The notes: a model not told the origin generated them from the sequence alone. DNA of 64,000 nucleotides from Neobacillus bataviensis LMG 21833 (GCF_000307875.1 NZ_AJLS01000114.1:62001-126000); one strand, 5' to 3'; shown: positions 8,435 to 16,583, counted from the stretch's first letter. Made by a program: numbers and translations.

Positions 8435-9242
8435 ATTAGTGGCAATTGATGTAGATGGTACGTTGTTTAATGATCAGAAAGAAATCACGAAGGAAGTAAA
8501 TGAGGCGATTCAAGCTGCAAAAGAAAAAGGTGTGAAGATAGTTGTTTCCACCGGCAGGCCAATTGTCGGGGCTCAGCCTATTATTGAGGAATTGAAATTA
8601 ACGGATGAAGATGAATATGTGATTACCTTTAATGGTGCACTTGTGCAAAATACCCATACGAATGAAGTTGTTTCTGAAATTTCCTTATCATACCAAGATT
8701 TAAAAGTGTTATATGAATTGAGTTTACAGCTTGATTCACCGATGCATTTTTTTGATTCGAAAAATCTCTATACACCGAATAAAGACATTAGCCCGTACAC
8801 TGTTCATGAATCCCATATCAATCAAATCCCTCTTCATTATCGGGCAATTGAGGAAATACCCAAAGACTTTTTGCTCCCAAAAGTTATGTTTATTGATGAC
8901 CCAGAACGTTTAGATAAGATCATTGCTGCCATACCAAATTCATTCAAAGAAAAATATACGATGGTCAAAAGTACCCCGTTCTTTTTAGAAATTCTTCATC
9001 CAAGCGTTAGTAAAGGGAATGCAGTCAAACAACTTGCAGAAAAACTTGGAATTAAACGCGAAGAAGTGATTTGCATCGGTGATGGTGAAAATGATTTAAG
9101 TATGGTGGAGTATGCCGGCTGCGGCGTAGCAATGGGGAATGCAGTCCAAAGCGTAAAAGCGGCTGCCGAGTTTCAAACGTTTTCTAATAATGAAAACGGA
9201 GTGGCATATGCCATCGAAAAATTGATATTAAACAAAAAATAG
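8427..9242 (+). CDS. Cof-type HAD-IIB sugar phosphatase
   Basis: HAD-superfamily phosphatase of 271 residues, the usual size for the Cof/YidA type, which dephosphorylates sugar phosphates or flavin intermediates. Motif I is DVDGT with D8 and D10, motif II STGRP near residue 44, and motifs III/IV KG plus GDGENDLSM near 210. The start is TTG at 8427, directly after GAGGGTGG; an ATG 39 bases upstream has no ribosome site and gives a non-homologous extension. Substrate unknown. Confidence 0.88.
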   Translation: MYKLVAIDVDGTLFNDQKEITKEVNEAIQAAKEKGVKIVVSTGRPIVGAQPIIEELKLTDEDEYVITFNGALVQNTHTNEVVSEISLSYQDLKVLYELSLQLDSPMHFFDSKNLYTPNKDISPYTVHESHINQIPLHYRAIEEIPKDFLLPKVMFIDDPERLDKIIAAIPNSFKEKYTMVKSTPFFLEILHPSVSKGNAVKQLAEKLGIKREEVICIGDGENDLSMVEYAGCGVAMGNAVQSVKAAAEFQTFSNNENGVAYAIEKLILNKK

Positions 9243-9351
9243 AGACTAATGCGACCATGGGGGCGGTTCTCCTGCGAGATAAATGGGGGTCTGCCTTCAA
9301 GGCGTACCAACGCATCTAATCCTATTTTAGACATTGTTTTTTTGGGTCTTT

Positions 9352-9876
9352 TCATATTTTCCTTCTTGAAAATCCCGTTATGACAAAACACGTAATAAAC
9401 GCAGCGGTTGTCACGATTATAGCGAATAATATTCCAAACGCCCTCATAAATGTATCTTCACCTGGATAAGACGGTTTTAGAGATAGGAACATATAAATGA
9501 AAATAATCGTTAAAAAGATATAAAAACTGCTGCCAACGACCCCCATTTTCAAACGATTTCTTCTTGTTCCTTGCCATGCATTATTAATTAACATCCATAA
9601 AAAAATACTTCCGATCACTGCCAAGAACATCACAAGTAAATGGATATATGGAATCATGAAATGCATGAACACAAAAAGAATAAGACATGTTGAAAAAAAT
9701 AGAACGCCATTCATGAAAAATAAGAAAATTCCCGTTACCCAATGGTTTTGAAACCATTTTGTGCTTCTTAGATTCCTCACTACCTTGTTGTTATCGCCCA
9801 ATGTACTTATGATGGGATTCTTGAGAAACATCACAAGTATCACGCCAATAAGTCCAATTAATAAAATCGATGACAT
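9352..9876 (-). CDS. Membrane protein of unknown function
   Basis: A 174-residue protein with about five hydrophobic segments (near residues 1-18, 47-70, 74-96, 115-135 and 150-170) and basic turns such as RRNR between them. AGGGGG lies before the ATG. I do not recognise the family. It is followed on the same strand by nothing obvious and preceded by another small membrane protein about 50 bases away, so the two may form one transcription unit. Confidence 0.6.
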   Translation of the reverse strand: MSSILLIGLIGVILVMFLKNPIISTLGDNNKVVRNLRSTKWFQNHWVTGIFLFFMNGVLFFSTCLILFVFMHFMIPYIHLLVMFLAVIGSIFLWMLINNAWQGTRRNRLKMGVVGSSFYIFLTIIFIYMFLSLKPSYPGEDTFMRAFGILFAIIVTTAAFITCFVITGFSRRKI

Positions 9877-9930
9877 ACCATTTTCCCCCTTAAAGCCTTG
9901 ATCCTGTCTCTTATTTTGGAAAGACTTATT

Positions 9931-10122
9931 TTATTTAATTAATTTGGTAATAAGATCGGAACTGCCGGGCATCAATAAAATCAGCGAAGTAACAATGAAT
10001 AGAATTCCAATAACAAACAAGAATATGACTATTTTAACTGAAATAGACACACCCTTTTTTAGTGCACCCGCGATAAGAAGAACAACGCCAATAAAGAGTA
10101 ATAGTAAATAGTAAAAACCCAT
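9931..10122 (-). CDS. Two-helix small membrane protein
   Basis: A 63-residue protein made of two transmembrane helices joined by a short Lys-containing turn (GALKKGVSISVK). The start is set at the ATG preceded by GGAGGTGATTGT; the open frame goes 11 codons further but without a ribosome site. Family not recognised. It lies 54 bases upstream of the larger membrane protein gene and is probably co-transcribed with it. Confidence 0.6.
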   Translation of the reverse strand: MGFYYLLLLFIGVVLLIAGALKKGVSISVKIVIFLFVIGILFIVTSLILLMPGSSDLITKLIK

Positions 10123-10429
10123 ACAATCACCTCCATTAATTTTTTGAACAGACACTTTATTAAAAATAGGTTCTTTAGTCCAACACCCAAGAGAGGGGAC
10201 AAATTAACGTAAGCTTTATATGCATAGAATCATTATATATATAGTTATTCTATGTATAAGGATAAACAAAGATAATATAAAAGTAAACACTTTTGTATAA
10301 ATGTTACTTTAATTCCAATGAGATGAACTAACAGCATTATTTTGTAAATGGTTAAAGCATTACGGTTGTTGAAATCTATGCTGCTTCTTATTTTGGGCCA
10401 AGGTGACTTAGTCGTCTCGCTACCTTGAT

Positions 10430-10574
10430 GAAGACCATTTTGTAGGCGTTCGCTGATTGTTTTGGTCTTCAAAAGCATAATGAAGACCATTTTGTAGGCG
10501 TTCACTGAGCGTTTTGGTCTTCATCGGCTTGATGAAGACCATATTGCCGGGATTCGTTCATAGTTTTGGTCTTC
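10430..10574. repeat. Tandem 52-bp palindromic repeat, family 2, second array
   Basis: GAAGACC starts at 10430, 10482 and 10534, and TGGTCTTC at 10463, 10515 and 10567, an exact 52-base period. Stems and linkers match the array at 1007-1202 (ATTTTGTAGGCGTTC, CTGA, TTTTGG). The right end runs into GTTACGTC and CCTCCAA, as does the end of the first array (GTTACTTC and CCTCCAA), so the two arrays share a border. Confidence 0.9.
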
Positions 10575-10640
10575 ATTTTGAAAGGATGGAAGTTACGTCA
10601 TAGTTGCCTCCAAGTGCGACTTAATTGGTATATTCAGATC

Positions 10641-10744
10641 TTTTTACTTGGATGTTTAAGTGGGTTTAGAGCTTTAATGTTCAAGTAGAACCTTTCTACT
10701 TCGGCGTTTGAGTGGATTTTGTGCTGAAATATCGAAGTAGAATC
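10641..10744. repeat. Tandem 52-bp palindromic repeat, family 3 (2 units)
   Basis: TTTTTACTTG at 10641 recurs as TTTCTACTTC at 10693, and CAAGTAGAA at 10682 as GAAGTAGAA at 10734, both 52 bases apart. CAAGTAGAA and TTCTACTTC form a hairpin with a 2-3-base loop between units. A third copy starting at 10745 is worn. Sequence differs from families 1 and 2 while unit length is the same. Confidence 0.75.
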
Positions 10745-10915
10745 TGTTTATTTTAAAAGTTCGACGCTCAACCAGCTAAAAAAGTTACTGATGATGTTTA
10801 GCAGGTTTCTCAATGAGGCGGTCATTGTGTTACAATCTTAGCTAGACGTTGCGAATGAGATGTGCCCGCTGCTTCAGGGGACAGACACTCGTTTTTAAAA
10901 ATAGGGGGTTTACAG

Positions 10916-11416
10916 ATGGATAATAACGATATATTAATTCGCTTGCGATATGCACTCGAAATAAAAAATAAAGAAATGGCAGAGATATTTAAACTTGGCG
11001 GCGTGGAAGTAACTGTACCGGAAGTAATCAAGATCCTCACAAAATCAGCTGAAGATGAAGATGAAGTGGAGAATGAGGATCAAATAAAATGTAATAACAG
11101 TATGTTTGATTCATTTTTAAATGGCTTTATTATTTTTAAGAGAGGAAAACAAGAGCCAAGGCCGGGACAGTCCGACGCACCAGAACCTGCTAAGAAAAGC
11201 GCAAACGTTAACAATCTCTTGCTAAAGAAAGTGAAAATAGCGCTCGCATTAACTACTGAAGATATGCTTGAATTATTCGAAAAGGCTGGAATTACGGTAA
11301 CAAAAGGAGAACTTGGTGCTTTGTTACGAAAAGAAGGGCATAAGAATTATAAAGAGTGCGGTGATAAATTCGCCAGGAACTTCTTAAAAGGATTAGCTAT
11401 TAAATATAGAGGATAA
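10916..11416 (+). CDS. YehS-like DUF1456 protein
   Basis: Protein of 166 residues matching the E. coli YehS/DUF1456 family over its whole length: two repeated helical halves, NNDILIRLRYAL (residue 2) and NNLLLKKVKIAL (near 98), each followed by EMAEIFKLGG- or DMLELFEKAG-type helices, with SFLNGFIIFKRGK between and HKNYKECGDKFARNFLKGLA at the end. The function of the family is not known; the duplicated helices suggest a nucleic-acid or protein-binding fold. The ATG at 10916 follows AGGGGG; the open frame upstream lacks homology. Confidence 0.88.
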   Translation: MDNNDILIRLRYALEIKNKEMAEIFKLGGVEVTVPEVIKILTKSAEDEDEVENEDQIKCNNSMFDSFLNGFIIFKRGKQEPRPGQSDAPEPAKKSANVNNLLLKKVKIALALTTEDMLELFEKAGITVTKGELGALLRKEGHKNYKECGDKFARNFLKGLAIKYRG

Positions 11417-11444
11417 CGGCATTAATGGATCTACAGGTGATGAG

Positions 11445-12152
11445 ATGATACATACCTATTTAGGTAAAACAATACGTCTTGAAATAAAATACAAAAACCG
11501 AACCTCTATTGGAATTTCGATAGATGGATATGGAAATGTTGAAGTCCAGGCTCCTAAAGGGACACCTAATGAGAGAGTGTTTCAGTTGTTAGAGGAAAAA
11601 TGGGATGTAATTCAGCAAAAATTACAAGAAATGAAAGACAGGATGCAAGGACAACAGGAAAAGGTATATGAGCATGGGGAGGGCTTTCTTTATTTGGGAA
11701 GTACTTATCCTATAAAGATTTTCACAGACATAAATATAACAAAAGACCATGTAGTGTTTGAAGGGGAGAAGCTGCATATATATGTGAAGCAGCTTGATGA
11801 TGAAAAAATTAAACAGGCATTAAAACGATTTTACTATCAGCGTTGTAAGGCTTTAGTGGAAAAGAGTATTTCCTCATATCAACGTAATTTTAAAACAAAG
11901 CCGAGATCTGTTCAAATCTCGGATAGCCAAACGACATGGGGAACCTGTAATTCAAAACTGCAGCTAACCTTTAATTGGAGGCTGGCAATGGCACCACAGG
12001 AGGTAATTGATTACGTGGTTGTTCATGAAATGTGCCATATGGTACATCTGAATCACGACCGCTCTTTTTGGCGTCTTGTTGGAAAGATAATGCCCGATTA
12101 TATCGAAAAGGAAAACTGGCTAGCGTTATCAAATTGGAAAATGATAGTTTAA
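11445..12152 (+). CDS. YgjP-like zinc metallopeptidase (DUF45)
   Basis: Protein of 235 residues with the DUF45/YgjP metallopeptidase fold. The zinc motif HEMCH is at residues 194-198, followed by HLNHDRSFW, which supplies the third ligand region; QTTWGTCNSKLQLTFNWRL upstream is the typical family block. The N-terminal half is the beta-rich region that precedes the peptidase core. No signal or membrane segment, so it is cytoplasmic. It lies 28 bases after the YehS-like gene, likely one operon. Substrates of the family are poorly known. Confidence 0.88.
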   Translation: MIHTYLGKTIRLEIKYKNRTSIGISIDGYGNVEVQAPKGTPNERVFQLLEEKWDVIQQKLQEMKDRMQGQQEKVYEHGEGFLYLGSTYPIKIFTDINITKDHVVFEGEKLHIYVKQLDDEKIKQALKRFYYQRCKALVEKSISSYQRNFKTKPRSVQISDSQTTWGTCNSKLQLTFNWRLAMAPQEVIDYVVVHEMCHMVHLNHDRSFWRLVGKIMPDYIEKENWLALSNWKMIV

Positions 12153-12154
12153 CT

Positions 12155-12200
12155 TAAAAAATGAATAACCCTTAATACATATGTAGGTAAGGGCTATTCG
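12155..12200. terminator. Bidirectional terminator between convergent genes
   Basis: GAATAACCCTTA (12163-12174) and TAAGGGCTATTC (12188-12199) form the stem. The T-run is on the minus strand side (AAAAAA at 12156-12161), so it mainly stops the methionine gene. Confidence 0.7.
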
Positions 12201-12268
12201 TTTAGGCCGCTGGTATGTTTAAGATAAAGGGGGCTTTGGATAAATCATTTTTTCAAAGTATTTAATTG

Positions 12269-13390
12269 TTAACCCCAAACACTTTCAGCAATGTTAATGA
12301 CGTGTTTTATCTTATTCCATTGATCTTCTTCGGTTAAATTGTTGCCTTCCTCCGTACTTGCAAAGCCGCATTGAGGACTTAATGCTAGGTTCTCTAAAGG
12401 AATATACTGGCTTGCTTCTTTAATTCTTTCTTTAATCGTTTCGATATCTTCTAGTTCCGGGAATTTGGAAGTGATTAATCCTAGCACAACCTTTTGGTCA
12501 TCACGTTTAAAACTTTTTAATGGTTCGAAATCTCCTGAGCGCCCGTCATCATATTCTAAGAAAAGCCCATCTACCTTTAAATCAGCAAATATGGCATCAG
12601 AGATCTGATCGTATCCACCGCTAGTTATATAAGTAGATCTGAAGTTTCCACGGCAAATATGCATCGTGATGGTCATATCTTCGGGTTTCTTAGAAATGGC
12701 TTCATTTAAACAGCGTACTCTTGTTTCAATGATATCCTGTACTTCCATATTGAGTTTTTCAACGACTGCTTGAATCCGTTCCTCCGAAACAAAATCAATC
12801 CAGGAAGTATCGTCTAATTGTAAATAACGGCACCCTGCATCATAGAATGCTTGAATCGCTTTTTGGTAAGCTGCTACTGTATCATGAAAGAACTGTTCAC
12901 TGTTATCGTTATAATACTCATCCCCCTGAATTCTAGTAAATAGCATATTAGGGCTAGGGATCGAGAACTTAGCTACTTGACTGCCATCGCCATAGTGGTC
13001 GACTGCCTGTTTTAAGAACTTGAAGTGTTCTAACATATAATGATCATTGAAGTCTACTTTACCAACGACTTTAATGGCCTTATTTTTTGTTTTGGCACCT
13101 TGGAAGTTACTAATATATTCCGTTTCAAACTCTTCTACACCATCTAAGCCTGATAAAAAGTCTAAATGCCACCATGAACGTCTAAACTCACCATCTGTGA
13201 TTGAGTTAAGACCTGCTTCGATTTGCTTTTGGACAAGTTTCTCAATCTCTTGATCTTCTATGACTTTTAGGGCACCTTTATCGATTTCCCCATTTGCATA
13301 AGCTTTTCTTGCCTCTTTAATTGGTTCCGTTCGTAAAAAACTGCCGACGTGATCGGCCTTAAATGGAGCTTTTACTGCAGTCTTTGTCAT
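12269..13390 (-). CDS. yxjG: MetE-like methyltransferase (YxjG/YxjH type)
   Basis: Protein of 373 residues corresponding to the C-terminal catalytic half of cobalamin-independent methionine synthase, like B. subtilis YxjG/YxjH. It opens with KAPFKADHVGSFLRTEPI; the zinc ligands are expected in the HICRGN motif (mid-C-terminal) and in LSPQCGF near residue 340. It probably makes methionine from homocysteine with a folate or other methyl donor. The gene is under an S-box leader, as yxjG and yxjH are in B. subtilis, which supports a role in methionine supply. Stand-alone gene with a terminator shared with the convergent peptidase gene. Confidence 0.9.
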   Translation of the reverse strand: MTKTAVKAPFKADHVGSFLRTEPIKEARKAYANGEIDKGALKVIEDQEIEKLVQKQIEAGLNSITDGEFRRSWWHLDFLSGLDGVEEFETEYISNFQGAKTKNKAIKVVGKVDFNDHYMLEHFKFLKQAVDHYGDGSQVAKFSIPSPNMLFTRIQGDEYYNDNSEQFFHDTVAAYQKAIQAFYDAGCRYLQLDDTSWIDFVSEERIQAVVEKLNMEVQDIIETRVRCLNEAISKKPEDMTITMHICRGNFRSTYITSGGYDQISDAIFADLKVDGLFLEYDDGRSGDFEPLKSFKRDDQKVVLGLITSKFPELEDIETIKERIKEASQYIPLENLALSPQCGFASTEEGNNLTEEDQWNKIKHVINIAESVWG

Positions 13391-13414
13391 GAATATTTCC
13401 TTCTTTCTTATAAA

Positions 13415-13573
13415 AATTAAAAAACCTCTTCTTAAAAATAAGAAGAGGAATCATTACCGGCACTGGTTCTCTTCTTATCTTTGAGCAAAGCACTCCTGGA
13501 ATTGGCACAGTACTAACGTAAGTCTGCTGCCGAGGTATCTAAGGGCCAGTCCCTCCACCTCTCTTGATAAGAG
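13415..13573 (-). promoter_or_regulatory. SAM-I (S-box) riboswitch with terminator
   Basis: Read on the minus strand, the leader begins CTCTTATCAAGAGAGGTGGA, followed by GGGACTGGCCC, the conserved S-box core, and later the P3/P4 helices. It ends in a transcription terminator whose arms CCTCTTCTTA/TAAGAAGAGG (13425-13448) are followed by a U-run. A matching segment (AGATAAGAAGAG) within the aptamer side can form the antiterminator. It should switch off the MetE-like gene when S-adenosylmethionine is plentiful. Confidence 0.93.
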
Positions 13574-13598
13574 TATTCTATATATTAAATTATAAATT

Positions 13599-13627
13599 AC
13601 GTTACACTTGTTTTACTATTCTGTCAA
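13599..13627 (-). promoter_or_regulatory. Promoter of the S-box transcript
   Basis: Minus strand TTGACA (13627-13622), 17-base spacer, TAACGT (13604-13599). The predicted start is close to 13592, about 20 bases before the riboswitch. Confidence 0.55.
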
Positions 13628-13797
13628 ATAGATAGCCATTCATGACTCATTAAAATTCAATCAGTGGATCCATTTGAAGAAGTCATCCCAAATATTGTTA
13701 CTCATCGGTGCTACAATGTTTTAAACTTGAATATCCTTTTGATTGAGAACCTTTTATCGTTTACTTTTGATGGGTAAATTGAAAAATTAGAGGTAAA

Positions 13798-14781
13798 TTG
13801 GGAGGAGAAATTATCAAAGCGATAATTCAAAAAAAATATGGTCTCCCTGATATTCTGGAATTAAAAGAGGTCGAAAAGCCTATTCCAGAGGACAATCAGG
13901 TACTGGTGAAAATTCATGCGGCATCTGTAAATTTTGGGAACCTGGTTCTTTTAAAAGGGGAACCGTTTTTAGCGCGCCTTGCCTTTGGGCTTCATAGGCC
14001 AAAATACTCCATACCCGGAGGGGACATGGCAGGTAGGGTAGAGGCTATAGGCAAAGATGTTAAGCAGTTTCAGCCAGGCGATGAGGTGTTCGGAGACCTA
14101 TCCGGTTGTGGGTGGGGTAGTTTTGCCGAATATGTAGCCGTTCCCGAAAATGCATTGGCACTAAAACCAGCCAACCTATCCTTTGAGGAAGCGGCAGCGG
14201 TACCTATGGCGGCAGTTACGGCATTACAGGCTTTGCGAAATAAAGGCAAGATTCAGTCGGGACAAAATGTATTGATCCAAGGTGCCTCTGGTGGTGTCGG
14301 GAGTTTCGCTGTACAGATTGCCAAATCATTTGGGGCTGAGGTAACAGCTGTATGTAGTACAAGAAATGTAGATATTGTGCAATCGCTTGGTGCTGATCAT
14401 GCCATTGATTATACCAAGGAAGATTTCACTAAAAAAACGGATCAGTATAACCTGATTCTTGGCGTTAACGGATCCCACCCGATTACTGCCTATAAGCGTG
14501 CATTAAGTCCCGATGGCATTTTTGTTCACGTCGGAGGTGCCGGTTCTCAAATGTTCCAAGCCATGACCCTGGGGCAGTTGATATCGATGACAGGGAGAAA
14601 GAAAATGGGCAGTTTTTTACAAAGGTCAAATCAAATGGATCTGATTTCTATGAAAGAACTTTTGGAAGCCGGTAAAGTAAAACCTGTTATTGATCGACAA
14701 TACAAGTTGAGCGATGTGCCCGAGGCTCTCGAGTATTTTGCAGAGGGTCATGCTCAGGGAAAAGTGGTTATTAGTGTGTGA
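13798..14781 (+). CDS. Medium-chain NAD(P)-dependent dehydrogenase / quinone oxidoreductase-like
   Basis: MDR-superfamily oxidoreductase of about 325 residues. The GroES-like half ends near residue 120 (PGGDMAGRVEAIGKDVKQFQPGDEVFGD) and the Rossmann half carries GASGGVGSFAVQIAKSFGAEVTAV near 165-190. Zinc-ligand cysteines are absent, so it is of the zinc-free quinone-reductase type. The start is odd. Relatives begin MKAIIQKKYG, but here the codon before AAA GCG is ATC (13813-13815), five bases after a strong GGAGGAG. The only ordinary start codon in frame is TTG at 13798, whose own site (AGAGG, four bases away) is weak and which puts GGAGGAG inside the gene. Either TTG or a rare ATC/ATT start is used, or the gene is damaged at its start. 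Confidence 0.8.
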   Translation: MGGEIIKAIIQKKYGLPDILELKEVEKPIPEDNQVLVKIHAASVNFGNLVLLKGEPFLARLAFGLHRPKYSIPGGDMAGRVEAIGKDVKQFQPGDEVFGDLSGCGWGSFAEYVAVPENALALKPANLSFEEAAAVPMAAVTALQALRNKGKIQSGQNVLIQGASGGVGSFAVQIAKSFGAEVTAVCSTRNVDIVQSLGADHAIDYTKEDFTKKTDQYNLILGVNGSHPITAYKRALSPDGIFVHVGGAGSQMFQAMTLGQLISMTGRKKMGSFLQRSNQMDLISMKELLEAGKVKPVIDRQYKLSDVPEALEYFAEGHAQGKVVISV

Positions 14782-14839
14782 GAAGTGACCCCCAGTTACA
14801 ACCCTACCGGGGGTCAGCAACCAATCTTAATTCTTAACC

Positions 14840-14897
14840 AAAAAACAATAGACTTTTTAATGGATGCGACTGGTTTTAAACAATTTGAGATTATTTA
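14840..14897 (+). pseudogene. 3' remnant of the HesB-like gene
   Basis: Positions 14868-14897 are identical for 30 bases to 16401-16430, the last codons of the complete HesB-like gene, and similarity continues leftward to about 14840. No start or upstream part of the gene is present. The final bases also form the stop codon of the AhpD gene on the other strand, so the junction with that gene is at 14897/14898. Confidence 0.8.
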
Positions 14898-15548
14898 TTC
14901 TCCATAACTTTCAATCATATTCGATATATGTGCGTAGGCGCCCCCAGCTAATAATGCTGAGGTAACGAGTACGGCCTCCGAAAGTTCTTGGTTTGTGGCA
15001 CCGGCATTTACAGCGTTTTTCGTATGGACATCAATACAGTATGGACATTGTGTAGCATGGGCTACTGCGACCGCAATGATTTCTTTGAATTTAGCACTTA
15101 ATTTCCCTTCCTTCATAGCTGCTGCACTAAATTGAGAATAGCCTCTAAATCCTACATGGGCATTTCTACCTAAGGTACTCAATTTTTTTAGATTTGATCG
15201 AAGATAAAGAGCATCCTCAGCTTCCGGATCGGCAGCGTTTTGCATATGGGTGCTATGGGTGACGGCTCCGCCTGCTTCTACTGAAGCTGTGACAAATGCT
15301 GCCTCTGCCAATTCTTCAAGAGAAGCACCTGCCTTTTTGGCACTCTTAGTATGGGAATCAATGCAATAGGGGCATTCGGTTACATGCGTAATGGCTACGG
15401 CAATAATTTCTTTCTCCTTATTGCTAAGGGCGCCCTCCTGAAAAACGGCATTATTAAATTCAGCAAATGCCTGAGATTGTTCAGGAGCTAAATCCTTTAA
15501 TTTATTCAGATGACGTATATTTTGTTTTTCGTAAAAATTGGTTGGCAT
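14895..15548 (-). CDS. Tandem AhpD / carboxymuconolactone decarboxylase-like protein
   Basis: Protein of 217 residues built from two AhpD-like domains. Each carries the redox motif: C59-P-Y-C62 with H66 (CPYCIDSHTK), and C168-P-Y-C171 with the matching His (CPYCIDVHTK), each in the context KEIIAVA before and A(G)ASxxEL after. Single-domain relatives of about 110-150 residues assemble as oligomers; here one chain holds two copies. AhpD-like proteins act as peroxidase-linked disulfide reductants. RBS AGAGGATG precedes the ATG. The gene is wedged between pieces of a duplicated HesB-like/IclR region, which suggests insertion. Confidence 0.9.
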   Translation of the reverse strand: MPTNFYEKQNIRHLNKLKDLAPEQSQAFAEFNNAVFQEGALSNKEKEIIAVAITHVTECPYCIDSHTKSAKKAGASLEELAEAAFVTASVEAGGAVTHSTHMQNAADPEAEDALYLRSNLKKLSTLGRNAHVGFRGYSQFSAAAMKEGKLSAKFKEIIAVAVAHATQCPYCIDVHTKNAVNAGATNQELSEAVLVTSALLAGGAYAHISNMIESYGE

Positions 15549-15689
15549 TTTTGAACATCCTCTCTTTTGTACTATTTGTTAGTATTGCATATTTAGAACT
15601 AGTTAACCTTAATAAATAACATTCGTCCATTGATAATCTGTTGCGGACTTTTTAATTGGAAACTTGATGTGACAGTGATCATCTAAGTA

Positions 15690-15719
15690 AGGAAGCAAGG
15701 GGACGGCTTCTTGCTTCCT
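15690..15719. repeat. Perfect 10-bp inverted repeat
   Basis: AGGAAGCAAG and CTTGCTTCCT flank a 10-base loop. No U-run follows. It lies upstream of the AhpD gene on its 5' side and could be a worn terminator or an insertion scar. Confidence 0.5.
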
Positions 15720-15759
15720 CAGAATTACTTAATATAGTGGGTAGTTACGATCATTGGTG

Positions 15760-15948
15760 TCAAGCACTCTTATTACGCAGGCGTTTCTCCCAGTTTGTCT
15801 TTAATTCTTGAGTCGCCTGCGGAATTACATAAGTGTCCATAACATGTTCAATTACTTCTTCTGTTACTAGGTTGTATGTATTAAACTTAATTGTTTTATT
15901 ATCAATGGTACGGATAAAGTTACTATAAGGATGTAGTGAAATCCGCGA
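15760..15948 (-). pseudogene. Unrecognised gene fragment (C-terminal piece)
   Basis: An open minus-strand frame with no start codon or ribosome site reads coding-like sequence: LHPYSNFIRTIDNKTIKFN, later EEVIEHVMDTYVIPQATQEL, ending NWEKRLRNKSA and a TGA. It is cut at its 5' end by the duplicated IclR promoter. I do not recognise the family. It is too short and start-less to be functional. Confidence 0.4.
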
Positions 15949-15953
15949 AAGCT

Positions 15954-15970
15954 ATTCGTTAATGACGAAC
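15954..15970. promoter_or_regulatory. IclR operator-like palindrome, copy 1
   Basis: TTCGT-TAATG-ACGAA (15955-15969), with a further CGAA five bases upstream. The same layout appears at copy 2 with arm bases changed on both sides together. Confidence 0.6.
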
Positions 15971-15985
15971 TATAGGAGGGTGGTT

Positions 15986-16090
15986 ATGGCAGAACGTTTT
16001 ATTCAATCAGTTGAAAGAGCGGCTGATATACTTGAATTATTTTTGAATTCAAAACCAGAACTTAGTAGCAAAGAAGTGTGTAATATGTGA
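15986..16090 (+). pseudogene. Truncated duplicate of the IclR regulator N-terminus
   Basis: A 34-residue frame starting MAERFIQSVERAADILELF agrees with 23 of the first 31 residues of the complete IclR protein at 16616, then ends at TGA before the recognition helix. The ribosome site and an upstream palindrome are copied too. The product would lack the DNA-binding helix-turn-helix and cannot act as a repressor. Confidence 0.85.
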
Positions 16091-16161
16091 CCTATTATTG
16101 CTGCAACCAATTCTAATTCGATATAATAGTCACAACAATGGTTAATAAAAGGACTGATTAT

Positions 16162-16431
16162 ATGTTTATTGTAACGACTGCGGCAAAAATGGAGCTGCAA
16201 AACAGATTGAACTCAACAGAGTTAAAACGATATATCCGCCTGCAAATGCGGAAAAGTTGCTTTATGAAGGTAAAATTGACATTGGAAGAATCGATTCAGC
16301 CGAACGACACAGAAGTAACTTTGGATGAAATGCATTTTATTATTGATCAAGGTGAGTGCCATTATTTTAATCAGAAAACATTAGACTTTTTACCGGACAC
16401 GACTGGTTTTAAACAATTTGAGATTATTTAG
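16162..16431 (+). CDS. Small HesB/YneR-like protein
   Basis: Protein of 89 residues starting MFIVTTAAKMELQNRL. It resembles the HesB/YneR-like group of Fe-S biogenesis-fold proteins in size and in the later block EMHFIIDQGECHYFNQKTLDFLPDTTGFKQFEI, but it lacks the CxnCxC cluster ligands of true A-type carriers: only two isolated cysteines are seen. AAAGGA lies before the ATG at 16162; an earlier in-frame ATG has no ribosome site. Function unknown. Its tail is duplicated at 14840-14897. Confidence 0.55.
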   Translation: MFIVTTAAKMELQNRLNSTELKRYIRLQMRKSCFMKVKLTLEESIQPNDTEVTLDEMHFIIDQGECHYFNQKTLDFLPDTTGFKQFEII

Positions 16432-16583
16432 TCGAATGTATTGAGAATAAAAGTGAATAGGTATAAAACTATTTAGATGAGCCTAATTTCCAAAATGGAA
16501 GCGGGTTCATTTTTTATTTTTGATTATTGACATAATAATAAACGAGATGTACGATAAGAGTGTTAGTAATATTTGCGAACGCC

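Noticed and set aside
10245..10505. Minus-strand open frame of 86 codons
   Set aside because: It runs through the family-2 array; no ribosome site and no recognisable domain.
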